From the NCBI GenBank assembly GCA_036563875.1, contig DATCLO010000197.1, forward strand, positions 1 to 13,927: a stretch of 13,927 nucleotides of DNA. Direction: 5' to 3'. A program made the position numbers and the translations under genes. Position 1 is the first letter of the stretch. Each line of letters starts with the position of its first letter. The notes below the pieces were generated by a model. The model did no database searches and was not told the origin of the DNA. It was given only the letters and a program-made list of their open reading frames with translations. This DNA comes from ZC4RG29 sp036563875 (GTDB taxonomy: Bacteria > Bacteroidota > Bacteroidia > Cytophagales > Cyclobacteriaceae). This document shows, piece by piece, positions 1 to 7,607 of this stretch.

Positions 1-1943
1 CTTATCACAAACGTAGTCCCAACGTTCACTTCACTTTCTGCAAAAATCTCTCCGCCCAACGTTTCAACCTGTGTTTTTGTAAGAAAGAGCCCTACACCGC
101 GTGCTTCCCGGTGTTCGTGAAAAGTTTTATGCATCCCAAACAACTTGTCGCCGTATCGCTCCATGTCAATACCTAAACCGTTGTCGCTAACTCTTAATTC
201 GATACGGCCATCTACATTTCTTGTCGCAAAGTGAACTTCCAGGTGGCGTTCGGGTGACCGGTACTTGATCGCGTTGCTCAGCAGGTTCTGGAAGATGCTT
301 TCGAGGTATGTCTTCGGATACAGGATCGTAGGCGCGTCGTTGAAGTCGAAAGTAACGGAAGCGCTGCATTGTATCAGGTTTCCTTCCAGCGATTGTACCA
401 CCTTATCAAGAATGTCCTTAAAGCGAAGCTCTGATTTGGCGATGCGGATGTTCTGCTTGATCCGCAGCGTGTCCATGAGCTCGTTCATGGTCTCCTTCAG
501 GTTCTCGGAGGTGTTCTTGAGTTTTTCAAAGATCACCCGATAGTCGTCGATCGTGCTGCTGGGCGTCAGAAACGACAGCAAAGCCTGAATGTTACCAACC
601 GGTGATCTAAGGTTATGTGAGATAATATGCGCAAACTCGTCGAGCTGGTGGTTTTGCTCCCGGAGTTTGTGCATCATGGATTCAATGTTGGCCTTCTGGT
701 GCAGCAGGTCTTCTTCGGAAGTCTTTCGGTTCGTAATGTCGACGGCAGACGTAAACGCTACCTGATTTACCGGATCGGATGCCGCCGCCCACAGCAGCCA
801 ACGGTATGAACCGTCAGCGCACTGATACCGACTTTCGAAATTCGAAATATCCCTGCCAGCCTTGAGAAGTTCAAACGCTCGGGACGCGCGTTTCAGATCA
901 TCGGGATGAATGAAGTCGGTGAACGGCCTGGACATCAAAGTTTCAAGTGGCCAGCCAAGCGTTTTCTGCCAGGCCGGGTTTAACTTGATGAACTTTCCTT
1001 CGAAGCTGGCGATGGCATTCAGGCTGAGTGTGTTGTTGAACACGTGAAGGTTCTCGGATGACATCCGAAGCAGTTCTTCTTCGGCTTTCTTCCGGTTCGT
1101 GATGTCGTGGAGAAAACCTTCCAGCCACGCTTCCTCACCTTCGTACACACCGCCGCCGTGATCTTCAATCCATCTCCAATCTCCGTTACGGTCACGCAGG
1201 CGGTATTCTATGCGGTAATTGCGATTTTCTTCCAGCGCTTCGTTGATGGATTGAACCACACGCTCCTGGTCGTCCGGATGCAGGAGTTGACCAAAGTGCA
1301 CTTTTCCCGAAAGGAATTCTTCCTTGGTATACCCGGTTACCTCGAACACCTTATCATTAAGGTAGATCATTGAGTAATCCTCGTCGTTGCGGCACAAGTA
1401 GATGACGCCGGGAACATTTTCTGCGAGGAGGCGGAAGCGGCGTTCCGTGTCGCGCAACTTGTCGTGCGCCTTGCGCTGTTCGCTTATGTCGGACGCAATA
1501 AAGGCGTACCCGATTATCTCTTCGTTTTGATCGTGTAGTGCAGTTACGGAAAGCATGACAGGAAAAAGGCTACCATCCTTCCGGATGTAGGTCCATTCCT
1601 TCCTTTCTGCTTCGCGAGTCACTCTAACCTTGGCTACGAGGCAGTCGAAACCCGGTCCCACAGGCATCCCCAGTTCTTCTGACAACTTCTGTGACTGATC
1701 GACGATTTCGTGAAGGTCATGGAAGACCACCGGATTTAGTCTGCCAATGACTTCGTCGGAGGAATATCCCAGGAGTTTCTCTGCGGCGCGGTTGAAACTT
1801 GTGATCATCCCGTCCGTCGTGGTGGACATGATAGACAGTTCCGTAGCGCTAATGATGGCTTCCTGAAGGCGATAGGCATCCGCCAGGGCGTTAAGAAACT
1901 TTTCGTCCTGCAGAACTTTCGTTTTGGTAGGGGCCCGCCTCAT
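1..1943 (-). CDS. Multi-PAS sensor histidine kinase (C-terminus cut by window edge)
   Basis: An open frame from the ATG at 1943-1941 runs off the left edge (647 codons visible). An in-frame TAA lies just upstream (1964-1962), so this is the first possible start. No signal peptide or membrane segment is visible, so the protein should be cytosolic. Three PAS modules follow one another at about residues 25-155, 165-285 and 292-405. Each ends in the typical 'DI(S/T)x(Q/R)(R/K)K' PAC-like stretch. A helical linker leads to the H-box 'ISHNLRSPVGN' with phospho-acceptor His443. The ATPase domain has an N-box (NLLSNAIKY, Asn557), a G1 box (DNGLG, 587-591) and a G2 box (GVGL, 616-619). The visible end '...VNVGTTFVI' is within a few residues of where such kinases normally stop, so little is missing. 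No receiver domain or response regulator lies in the window. The signal is unknown; PAS domains may bind a small ligand, heme or flavin. Family assignment is certain, function is not. Confidence 0.93.
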   Translation of the reverse strand, partial: MRRAPTKTKVLQDEKFLNALADAYRLQEAIISATELSIMSTTTDGMITSFNRAAEKLLGYSSDEVIGRLNPVVFHDLHEIVDQSQKLSEELGMPVGPGFDCLVAKVRVTREAERKEWTYIRKDGSLFPVMLSVTALHDQNEEIIGYAFIASDISEQRKAHDKLRDTERRFRLLAENVPGVIYLCRNDEDYSMIYLNDKVFEVTGYTKEEFLSGKVHFGQLLHPDDQERVVQSINEALEENRNYRIEYRLRDRNGDWRWIEDHGGGVYEGEEAWLEGFLHDITNRKKAEEELLRMSSENLHVFNNTLSLNAIASFEGKFIKLNPAWQKTLGWPLETLMSRPFTDFIHPDDLKRASRAFELLKAGRDISNFESRYQCADGSYRWLLWAAASDPVNQVAFTSAVDITNRKTSEEDLLHQKANIESMMHKLREQNHQLDEFAHIISHNLRSPVGNIQALLSFLTPSSTIDDYRVIFEKLKNTSENLKETMNELMDTLRIKQNIRIAKSELRFKDILDKVVQSLEGNLIQCSASVTFDFNDAPTILYPKTYLESIFQNLLSNAIKYRSPERHLEVHFATRNVDGRIELRVSDNGLGIDMERYGDKLFGMHKTFHEHREARGVGLFLTKTQVETLGGEIFAESEVNVGTTFVI

Positions 1944-1950
1944 GGGATTG

Positions 1951-1958
1951 CAAACGTA
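1951..1958 (-). promoter_or_regulatory. Bacteroidota -7 element for the PAS kinase gene
   Basis: Read on the minus strand, 1958-1951 is TACGTTTG, an exact match to the TAnnTTTG -7 consensus of the Bacteroidota primary sigma factor. Only seven bases separate it from the kinase ATG, so transcription would begin at or within a few bases of the start codon. I see no TTTG at the expected -33 distance. Confidence 0.5.
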
Positions 1959-2061
1959 AATTTAAGACAACTCTAAATGCCATATCCTGCAATAATCGCC
2001 CGGACCTTACATCTCGTTGAAGTTGCGGTGCTGGCAATTAACACCTCACTTAAAGTTGCGC

Positions 2062-2904
2062 TTAAAACTGCGTAAAGCCACGCTGGCGTCGCGCTTCAAA
2101 GATCAATACCGCTGCCGCTGTGGAAACGTTCATTGAATCGGCAATACCTGACATCGGGATTATAATATTGGTATGGGATCGCGTTGTCCAGATTTCTGTC
2201 AGCCCCGTAGATTCAGTGCCCATTACGATGGCGCACGGTTGTGTAAAATCTTGCGTGTAGTAGGGTTTTGCGGTCTGCAAAGCCGCACTATAGATGTTTA
2301 TCTTACGGTTATTCAGCCAGTCGATTGCTTCTTCCGACGATGCTATCGCCAGGGGAACCGTGAAAATGCATCCAATGCTCGATCGTATTACATTTGGATT
2401 GTAAATGTCGGTCTGAGGATCGCATACAATTATCGCATCCACGCCAGCAGCATCGGCTGTGCGAAGTATAGCCCCAAGGTTGCCGGGCTTCTCAACAGAT
2501 TCGAGTACGACGATCAAAGGATTGTCGGAGACACGGAGGTCGGATAGCCGGTGTGTCTTCTGTTCCGCAACGGCCAGGAGTCCCCCGGAGTTTTCGCGCA
2601 CAGCAATCTTATCATACACTTCTTTCGTTACAGGGAAGAGCGACTTTTCAGGAATGCTCAGCTCGCGAACTTCTTCTGCACGGATGAGACTTTCACAAAA
2701 GAAGAGGTTGCCAATACGATAGCCAGCCTTTAGCGCCTGCGCGATTTCCTTTTTCCCCTCGATCACAAAAAGGCATCGCTTGCGACGCTCCCGCGGCTTT
2801 TCGAGGGCGAGCAGTCCTTTAATTTTAGGATTGTGATGACTCGTAATGAGCGTATGCACGGTGTGTATTTGGTTGAATTTTACCGCTAATTGCGCAAACA
2901 TCAA
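2062..2904 (-). CDS. SpoU/TrmH-family RNA 2'-O-methyltransferase
   Basis: The product belongs to the SPOUT (trefoil-knot) superfamily, which uses SAM to methylate ribose 2'-OH groups in tRNA or rRNA. Numbered from the ATG at 2904, the N-terminal substrate-binding part covers about residues 17-115 ('ITSHHNPKIKGLL', then 'LFVIEGKKEI'). The knot domain carries the three family motifs: 'KPGNLGAILRTADAAG' (139-154, Asn142 and Arg148), 'IVMGTESTGL' (226-235) and 'PMSGIADSMNVSTAAA' (250-265). The length suits RlmB/TsnR-like enzymes. Homologous proteins typically begin close to the 'ITSxxNPKIK' stretch, so the first 15 residues may not be translated; a GTG at 2859-2857 (residue 16) is an alternative start. 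The gene is divergent from the methyltransferase gene at 2952. The substrate (23S rRNA or tRNA) cannot be read from sequence. Confidence 0.92.
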   Translation of the reverse strand: MMFAQLAVKFNQIHTVHTLITSHHNPKIKGLLALEKPRERRKRCLFVIEGKKEIAQALKAGYRIGNLFFCESLIRAEEVRELSIPEKSLFPVTKEVYDKIAVRENSGGLLAVAEQKTHRLSDLRVSDNPLIVVLESVEKPGNLGAILRTADAAGVDAIIVCDPQTDIYNPNVIRSSIGCIFTVPLAIASSEEAIDWLNNRKINIYSAALQTAKPYYTQDFTQPCAIVMGTESTGLTEIWTTRSHTNIIIPMSGIADSMNVSTAAAVLIFEARRQRGFTQF

Positions 2905-2927
2905 AAAGGGCTAACGGAACTTTGATC

Positions 2928-2935
2928 TATATTTG
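2928..2935 (+). promoter_or_regulatory. Bacteroidota -7 element for the COG1092-type methyltransferase gene
   Basis: TATATTTG matches TAnnTTTG exactly and ends 16 bases before the GTG start at 2952. It implies a transcript start near 2942 and a leader of about ten bases. No clear -33 TTTG is visible at the usual 19-21 base spacing. Confidence 0.5.
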
Positions 2936-2951
2936 CTGTCTGCTATAACTC

Positions 2952-3851
2952 GTGAAACTGACGCTGCGTTTTCCTGAATCCTGGAAAGACTACGAATTAA
3001 TCGACTCGGGCGGAGGCGAAAAGCTTGAACGCTTTGGTGCCTATACACTTATTCGACCTGAGCCCCAGGCGATCTGGAGAAAGACTTTGTCAGAAAAAGA
3101 ATGGCAGCGCCGCTCGCATGCGCGGTTCGTTCGTGAGCAAAAGGACCGCTATCGTTTTGCGGACGATGTGAAAGGAGGGTGGACCCGTGAACGAGGCATG
3201 CCCGAATCCTGGGAGATATCGTACCAATATAAAGACCTCAATATCCGGCTTAGGCTTGCGTTGACTAGCTTTGGACACGTTGGCATTTTTCCCGAACAAG
3301 GCAGCAATTGGAACTTCATCTTTGATTTCTTTCAGTCGCGTCGCAACCAACCACAGAAAGTGCTAAACCTTTTCGCCTACACCGGAGCCGCTTCGGTGGT
3401 TGCCCGGCGTTGCGGCGCAGATGTGGTTCACGTCGATGCGTCGAAACCTGGCATCACCTGGGCTAACGACAACATGAGCCGAAATGGCTTAAAGGATATC
3501 CGCTGGGTTCATGAGGATGCGCTGAAATTCGTTCGAAGGGAGGTAAAGCGCGGCAACAGGTATCAGGGCATCATTATGGATCCGCCGCCATACGGACGCG
3601 GACCCGACGGCGAGAAATGGACACTTCAGGAAAAGCTGGATGAGTTGCTCGAGAACGCGAGCAAGCTGCTTGCTGAGGAAGGGAGTTTCTTTATCCTGAG
3701 CTTGTATGCGGCGGGACTTTCGCCACTCGTTGGATACAACGCCGTAACCTCTCACATGTCCCCGCACGATCCCGAATACGGTGAGTTTTACCTGAAATCG
3801 CAAACCGGAAAACACCTCCCCATGGGGACCTACATGCGCTTCCAGAGGTGA
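2952..3851 (+). CDS. Class I SAM-dependent methyltransferase, RlmI/COG1092-like without PUA domain
   Basis: A 299-residue protein with an N-terminal extension typical of the family ('LIDSGGGEKLERFG', then 'RPEPQAIW') and a Rossmann methyltransferase domain from about residue 95. SAM-binding motif I is 'VLNLFAYTGAAS' (137-148), the ribose-contacting acidic residue is Asp162 in 'HVDASK', and motif IV is 'DPPPYG' (210-215). RlmI-type 23S rRNA m5C enzymes carry a catalytic Cys in motif VI; here that region reads 'LSLYAAGLS' and lacks Cys. The only cysteine in the protein is Cys154. There is also no N-terminal PUA domain. A C5-cytosine activity is therefore unlikely, and the DPPxY form is compatible with amino-group methylation. 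Start choice: an in-frame TAA lies at 2946-2948, and the family N-terminus must be included, so the GTG at 2952 is favoured. The substrate is unknown; RNA is the best guess. Confidence 0.9.
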   Translation: MKLTLRFPESWKDYELIDSGGGEKLERFGAYTLIRPEPQAIWRKTLSEKEWQRRSHARFVREQKDRYRFADDVKGGWTRERGMPESWEISYQYKDLNIRLRLALTSFGHVGIFPEQGSNWNFIFDFFQSRRNQPQKVLNLFAYTGAASVVARRCGADVVHVDASKPGITWANDNMSRNGLKDIRWVHEDALKFVRREVKRGNRYQGIIMDPPPYGRGPDGEKWTLQEKLDELLENASKLLAEEGSFFILSLYAAGLSPLVGYNAVTSHMSPHDPEYGEFYLKSQTGKHLPMGTYMRFQR

Positions 3852-3899
3852 TTGCAGGGAAGATTTACAGGGCGCTAATGAGGACCCACCAAATATTTT

Positions 3900-3907
3900 T
3901 ATCTTTG
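3900..3907 (+). promoter_or_regulatory. Bacteroidota -7 element for typA
   Basis: TATCTTTG followed by CGCCC is an exact TAnnTTTG match. The predicted transcript start near 3914 gives a leader of about 27 bases before the typA ATG. A weak Shine-Dalgarno-like AGGA sits at 3928-3931, nine bases before the start. No -33 TTTG is evident. Confidence 0.55.
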
Positions 3908-3940
3908 CGCCCTTAATTTGAAATTGCAGGAATTCCACCT

Positions 3941-5761
3941 ATGGACGCAAAGCGGATTCGAAATATTGCCATCATAGCGCACGTTGACCACGGAAAGACG
4001 ACCCTTGTAGACAAGTTGCTGCTGGCCGGGAAGCTTTTCAAGGATCACGAGAATCCGGGTGAGCTCATCATGGACAGCAATGACCTCGAACGGGAGAGGG
4101 GAATCACGATCCTGGCAAAGAACGTTTCCGTTCGCTACAAGGATCACAAAATCAACATCATCGATACTCCTGGTCACAGCGATTTTGGCGGAGAGGTGGA
4201 ACGCGTGCTGAACATGGCCGACGGGTGCCTGTTGCTGGTCGACGCCTTCGAAGGACCTATGCCGCAAACACGCTTCGTGCTCCAAAAGGCGCTGCAACTC
4301 GGACTGAAGCCTATTGTCGTAATCAACAAAGTCGATAAAAAGAATTGTACTCCGGATGAAGTTCATGAACAAGTGTTCGAGCTGATGTTTCAGCTTGACG
4401 CATCCGAAGAGCAACTCGACTTCCCGACATTCTACGGCTCAGCCAAGCAGGGCTGGATGAGTACGGACTGGAGGAAGCCTACTACTGACATCAATGTTCT
4501 GATTGACGGTATCATTGAACACATCCCCGCGCCGAAGACGGAAGAAGGGACGACGCAAATGCTGATTACTTCGCTCGAGTATTCGTCGTACATCGGCCGC
4601 GTTGCTATTGGTCGCGTACATCGCGGAACGTTGAAGTCCGGACAGGCGGTTTCTCTCGTGAAACGCGATGGCGTAACTATCGTGAAGTCTCGAGTTAAGG
4701 ACCTCTTTATTTTCGAAGGATTTGAAAAGCAGAAAGTCGAATCGGTGAGCGCAGGTGAAATCTGCGCAGTTGTTGGTCTCGAAGGTTTTGAAATAGGCGA
4801 CACAGTTGCCGATCCGGAAAATCCGGAAGCCTTGAAATCCATCGCGATCGACGAGCCGACGATGAGCATGCTGTTTACCATCAACAATTCACCTTTCTAT
4901 GGCAAGGAGGGAAAGTATGTTACCTCACGCCATATCAAGGAACGTCTCGATCGCGAACTCGAAAAGAATCTGGCGCTACGCGTCGGCGAAACGGGTTCTG
5001 CAGACAGCTTCATGGTGTATGGAAGAGGCGTGCTGCACCTTTCTGTCCTTATCGAAACCATGCGTCGCGAAGGGTACGAACTTCAGATCGGCCAGCCCCA
5101 GGTAATATACAAGGAAATCGATGGCGTGAAGTGCGAACCAGTGGAGGAGCTGACCATCGACTTGCCTGAAAGCGATGCAGGCAAGGCAATCGAAACGGTA
5201 TCCATCCGCAAGGGTGAGATGATCAACATGGAGCCGAAAGGTGACAGGATGATCCTCAAGTTTATCATTCCTTCGCGTGGTATTATCGGACTAAGAAACT
5301 ACCTGCTTAATGTCACAGCAGGGGAAGCGATCACCACCCACCGGTTCAAAGAGTATCAGCCGTACAAAGGTGAAATCCCTGGCCGGATCAATGGGTCGCT
5401 TATCGCGATGGAGCAGGGAGAAGCGATTCCGTACAGTCTGCATAATCTCCAGGACCGAGGGAAATTTTTCATCGAACCCGGCGAGCAGGTCTACGAAGGA
5501 CAGGTTATCGGGGAGCACAGCCGCAGCGGTGACCTTGTGGTGAATGTTACACGAACAAAGAAACTCACCAACATCCGTGCTGCGGGATCGGATGAGAAGA
5601 TGCGAATCTCGCCCGCGATAAAGTTTTCACTTGAAGAAGCGCTGGAGTATATTCAATCCGACGAATACGTTGAGGTGACACCGAAGTCTATCCGACTGCG
5701 GAAGATCCTGCTCTCGGAAAATGACAGGAAACGCGAACGCAACAAAGTGATGAGTTCATGA
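3941..5761 (+). CDS. typA: Ribosome-associated translational GTPase TypA/BipA
   Basis: The 606-residue protein has the full TypA architecture and the usual family length. The GTPase domain starts at the N-terminus. It has the P-loop 'HVDHGKTT' (14-21), switch I 'RERGITI' (51-57), 'DTPGH' (75-79), 'NKVD' (129-132) and the G5 'GSAK' (166-169). Then come a beta-barrel domain II (about 205-295), EF-G-like domains III and V, and the TypA-specific C-terminal domain with 'GRINGSLIAMEQGEAIPY' (about residues 480-500). TypA binds the 70S ribosome at the EF-G site, and in E. coli helps 50S assembly at low temperature and stress adaptation. The stop codon overlaps the next gene's start (ATGA), which suggests translational coupling to the TPR protein. 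All GTPase motifs are intact, so it should be active. Confidence 0.98.
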   Translation: MDAKRIRNIAIIAHVDHGKTTLVDKLLLAGKLFKDHENPGELIMDSNDLERERGITILAKNVSVRYKDHKINIIDTPGHSDFGGEVERVLNMADGCLLLVDAFEGPMPQTRFVLQKALQLGLKPIVVINKVDKKNCTPDEVHEQVFELMFQLDASEEQLDFPTFYGSAKQGWMSTDWRKPTTDINVLIDGIIEHIPAPKTEEGTTQMLITSLEYSSYIGRVAIGRVHRGTLKSGQAVSLVKRDGVTIVKSRVKDLFIFEGFEKQKVESVSAGEICAVVGLEGFEIGDTVADPENPEALKSIAIDEPTMSMLFTINNSPFYGKEGKYVTSRHIKERLDRELEKNLALRVGETGSADSFMVYGRGVLHLSVLIETMRREGYELQIGQPQVIYKEIDGVKCEPVEELTIDLPESDAGKAIETVSIRKGEMINMEPKGDRMILKFIIPSRGIIGLRNYLLNVTAGEAITTHRFKEYQPYKGEIPGRINGSLIAMEQGEAIPYSLHNLQDRGKFFIEPGEQVYEGQVIGEHSRSGDLVVNVTRTKKLTNIRAAGSDEKMRISPAIKFSLEEALEYIQSDEYVEVTPKSIRLRKILLSENDRKRERNKVMSS

Positions 5762-6603
5762 GGCAGTGGGGGATCGTACTCGGCGTGATGGCCTTGCTGG
5801 TGGCCTTCAACGTCCATGCACAGGAAGATAAAGTCCAGACGTGGCTGGCGCAGGCAGATACGCTGATGCAGCACGAGGATTTTGAAGACGCCATCAAGCT
5901 TTACGACAAAATCCTTCAGACGGCCTCTAAGGACAGCCCCATACGCAAACAGGCACAGTACAACCGCATCGTTTGCCTGTACAGCCTTGATGAACTCAAG
6001 AAGGCCCTCGAAGAAGTGAATCAATTTATTGAGGAAACGCCCGAGTTTCCGCAGGCGAGACTTCTCCGTGCGTTCATTTATCGCGATATGGATAACACAG
6101 AGGGCCAGCTAAGAGACATCTCAGCTTTGGTTCGTCTAAATCCTCTGAACGTTGATCTCATCAAATGGCAATCGTACCTGCTGATCCAGGAAGAAAAATA
6201 CGACAGTGCGAGAACGCAACTAAAATTTGCCGCCGGGCTCAGGAACGACGCGGAAATAGAAACGTACCTGGGCATGACATACTATTATTCAAATGATCCC
6301 GACAGTGCCATTCTGCATTTCGACAAGGCTATTGACATGAAGCCGGATGCATTTCCTGCGCTGATGTATGCAAGCGCGGTATGCCTCGACCAGTCTGCGT
6401 ACGAACTGGCCCTGAACTATCTCGACAAAGCGTCCCTCCTTGACCCAAACAATCTGTCGGTTATGTTCTACAAGGGAATAGCCCTGACGGAGATTGGCAA
6501 GCGCGACGAAGGCTGCCGGTACCTGTCAAAGGCCTTCTACGGCGGGGAAGATGCTGCGGGCGATTATCTCCAGTACAAATGCTTTCGCTACGATCCTGAT
6601 TGA
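5758..6603 (+). CDS. Exported tetratricopeptide-repeat protein
   Basis: A 281-residue protein with an N-terminal signal peptide: hydrophobic residues 4-18, then 'NVHA' with likely cleavage after Ala21 before 'QEDK'. The rest is helical and built of degenerate 34-residue TPR units. The clearest are 'ADTLMQHEDFEDAIKLYDKIL' (about 33-53), 'TYLGMTYYYSNDPDSAILHFDKAIDMKPD' (169-197) and 'ASAVCLDQSAYELALNYLDKASLLDPN' (205-231). It ends in 'GCRYLSKAFYGG...YLQYKC', a two-cysteine ending (Cys253, Cys275) often seen in Bacteroidota TPR proteins. It is probably a periplasmic scaffold or protein-interaction module. Its ATG lies inside the last codons of typA, so its synthesis likely depends on typA transcription and translation. 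No enzymatic domain is present and the partner is unknown. Confidence 0.88.
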   Translation: MRQWGIVLGVMALLVAFNVHAQEDKVQTWLAQADTLMQHEDFEDAIKLYDKILQTASKDSPIRKQAQYNRIVCLYSLDELKKALEEVNQFIEETPEFPQARLLRAFIYRDMDNTEGQLRDISALVRLNPLNVDLIKWQSYLLIQEEKYDSARTQLKFAAGLRNDAEIETYLGMTYYYSNDPDSAILHFDKAIDMKPDAFPALMYASAVCLDQSAYELALNYLDKASLLDPNNLSVMFYKGIALTEIGKRDEGCRYLSKAFYGGEDAAGDYLQYKCFRYDPD

Positions 6604-6699
6604 CCTATAGGACCTGACCAAAATCAGGCATTAGGTTGACCTCAATCAAACGCCAGTATCAGTCTTTTCGCTAGCTTGAGGTAGCTAAACGATACAACC

Positions 6700-7542
6700 A
6701 TGAAAAAGATACTGGTTCCGTGCGACTTCAGCGCACCGTCAGTAAGCGCTTACCGCGTAGCCCTTGATATAGCCAACATATCAGGAGGAGAAATCCACCT
6801 CGTCAACGTAATCGAACTTCCCGTCCTTCACGATACGGTCCTGATGCCGGTACTGTCTTTTGAAGAAGCGCTGTTGCAGGAACTCAAAGAAAAGGCTGAA
6901 AAGCAATTTGAAAAACTGAGGAAGAAATATGCCGGTGACTTCGACCACATTGTTTCGTCAGTCCTTTATGGAAACATTTCCATTATGTTGCTTCAATACA
7001 TTGAGGAACACGACATCGACCTCGTTGTCATGGGTACGAAGGGTGCAACCGGTGTACGTGAAGCTTTGATAGGCTCCAACGCGGAAAAAATTGTACGTCG
7101 TTCTCCGGTGCCTGTGCTCACAGTGAAGAAATACCAGCCCGCATCAGAAATCAAAAACATCGTTTTCCCCACTTCCCTGCAGGAAGATCATCCCGACCTC
7201 GTTTCGAAGATCAAAGCGCTGCAGAAATTTTTTGATGCCACGCTGCATGTGGTCCATATCAACACGCCAACGAACTTTACGCCCGACGGCGTCACGAGCA
7301 AACGTCTTAATGATTTCGTGAAGAAGCACGGACTGCGCGACGTCACCACGAATATCTACAACGATCGCTACGAAGAAGCGGGCATCATCAATTTCGCGCA
7401 CTCTATTGACGCAGAACTCATCGCCATGGGAACGCACGGCCGTAAGGGTCTCGCCCACATCCTCAGCGGCAGTTTGACCGAAGACGTCGTGAACCATGTT
7501 GATTGCCCTACCTGGACCTATATGATTAAACGTGAAAAATAG
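6700..7542 (+). CDS. Tandem universal stress protein (two UspA domains)
   Basis: Two UspA folds in one 280-residue cytosolic polypeptide. Domain 1 (1-143) begins 'KKILVPCDFS' with the adenine/ribose-contacting Asp9 and carries the nucleotide loop 'GTKGATGVREALIGSN' (112-127), a perfect G-2X-G-9X-G-S pattern. Domain 2 (about 151-276) keeps the loop 'GTHGRKGLAHILSGS' (244-258). Its first strand reads 'NIVFPTSL', so the Asp is replaced by Thr158. Domain 1 is thus the better ATP-binding candidate. Such tandem Usps are common in Bacteroidota and accumulate under starvation, redox or envelope stress. A 96-base gap separates it from the TPR gene. I see no convincing TAnnTTTG there, so read-through from typA or an alternative sigma factor is possible. 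It is convergent with icmF across the palindromic element at 7550-7594. Confidence 0.95.
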   Translation: MKKILVPCDFSAPSVSAYRVALDIANISGGEIHLVNVIELPVLHDTVLMPVLSFEEALLQELKEKAEKQFEKLRKKYAGDFDHIVSSVLYGNISIMLLQYIEEHDIDLVVMGTKGATGVREALIGSNAEKIVRRSPVPVLTVKKYQPASEIKNIVFPTSLQEDHPDLVSKIKALQKFFDATLHVVHINTPTNFTPDGVTSKRLNDFVKKHGLRDVTTNIYNDRYEEAGIINFAHSIDAELIAMGTHGRKGLAHILSGSLTEDVVNHVDCPTWTYMIKREK

Positions 7543-7549
7543 GGATATA

Positions 7550-7594
7550 GTAGAGACGCCCAACCTGGGCGTCTCCCAGGTTGGGCGTCTCTAC
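7550..7594. repeat. 45-base perfect inverted repeat between convergent genes, possible bidirectional terminator or REP/MITE-like element
   Basis: The left arm 7550-7569 and right arm 7575-7594 are perfect 20-bp reverse complements around a 5-base loop CGTCT, with outer ends GTAGAGACG / CGTCTCTAC. The element starts 8 bases after the usp stop and 14 bases after the icmF stop on the other strand, so both transcripts would end in the same hairpin. No U-tract follows on either strand, so it is not a textbook intrinsic terminator. It also has an internal design. A 17-base unit at 7559-7575 is repeated with period 16 at 7575-7591, differing only in the central triplet ACC versus GGT. The GAGACGCCC at 7553-7561 can pair instead with GGGCGTCTC at 7567-7575 (9 bp, loop AACCT), giving a competing fold. 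Confidence 0.9.
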
Positions 7595-7607
7595 TGCACA
7601 CCATCTA

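Noticed and set aside
3899..4414. 171-codon open frame opposite typA
   Set aside because: A shadow of the strongly conserved TypA GTPase domain; no independent coding features.
6613..6628. CCTGA/TCAGG hairpin just after the TPR gene as a terminator
   Set aside because: The stem is only 5 bp with a 6-base loop and no T-run, too weak to call.
6604..6699. Promoter of the universal stress protein gene
   Set aside because: Only TAGGTTGA- and TAGCTTGA-like strings are present; none matches TAnnTTTG, so I do not call one.
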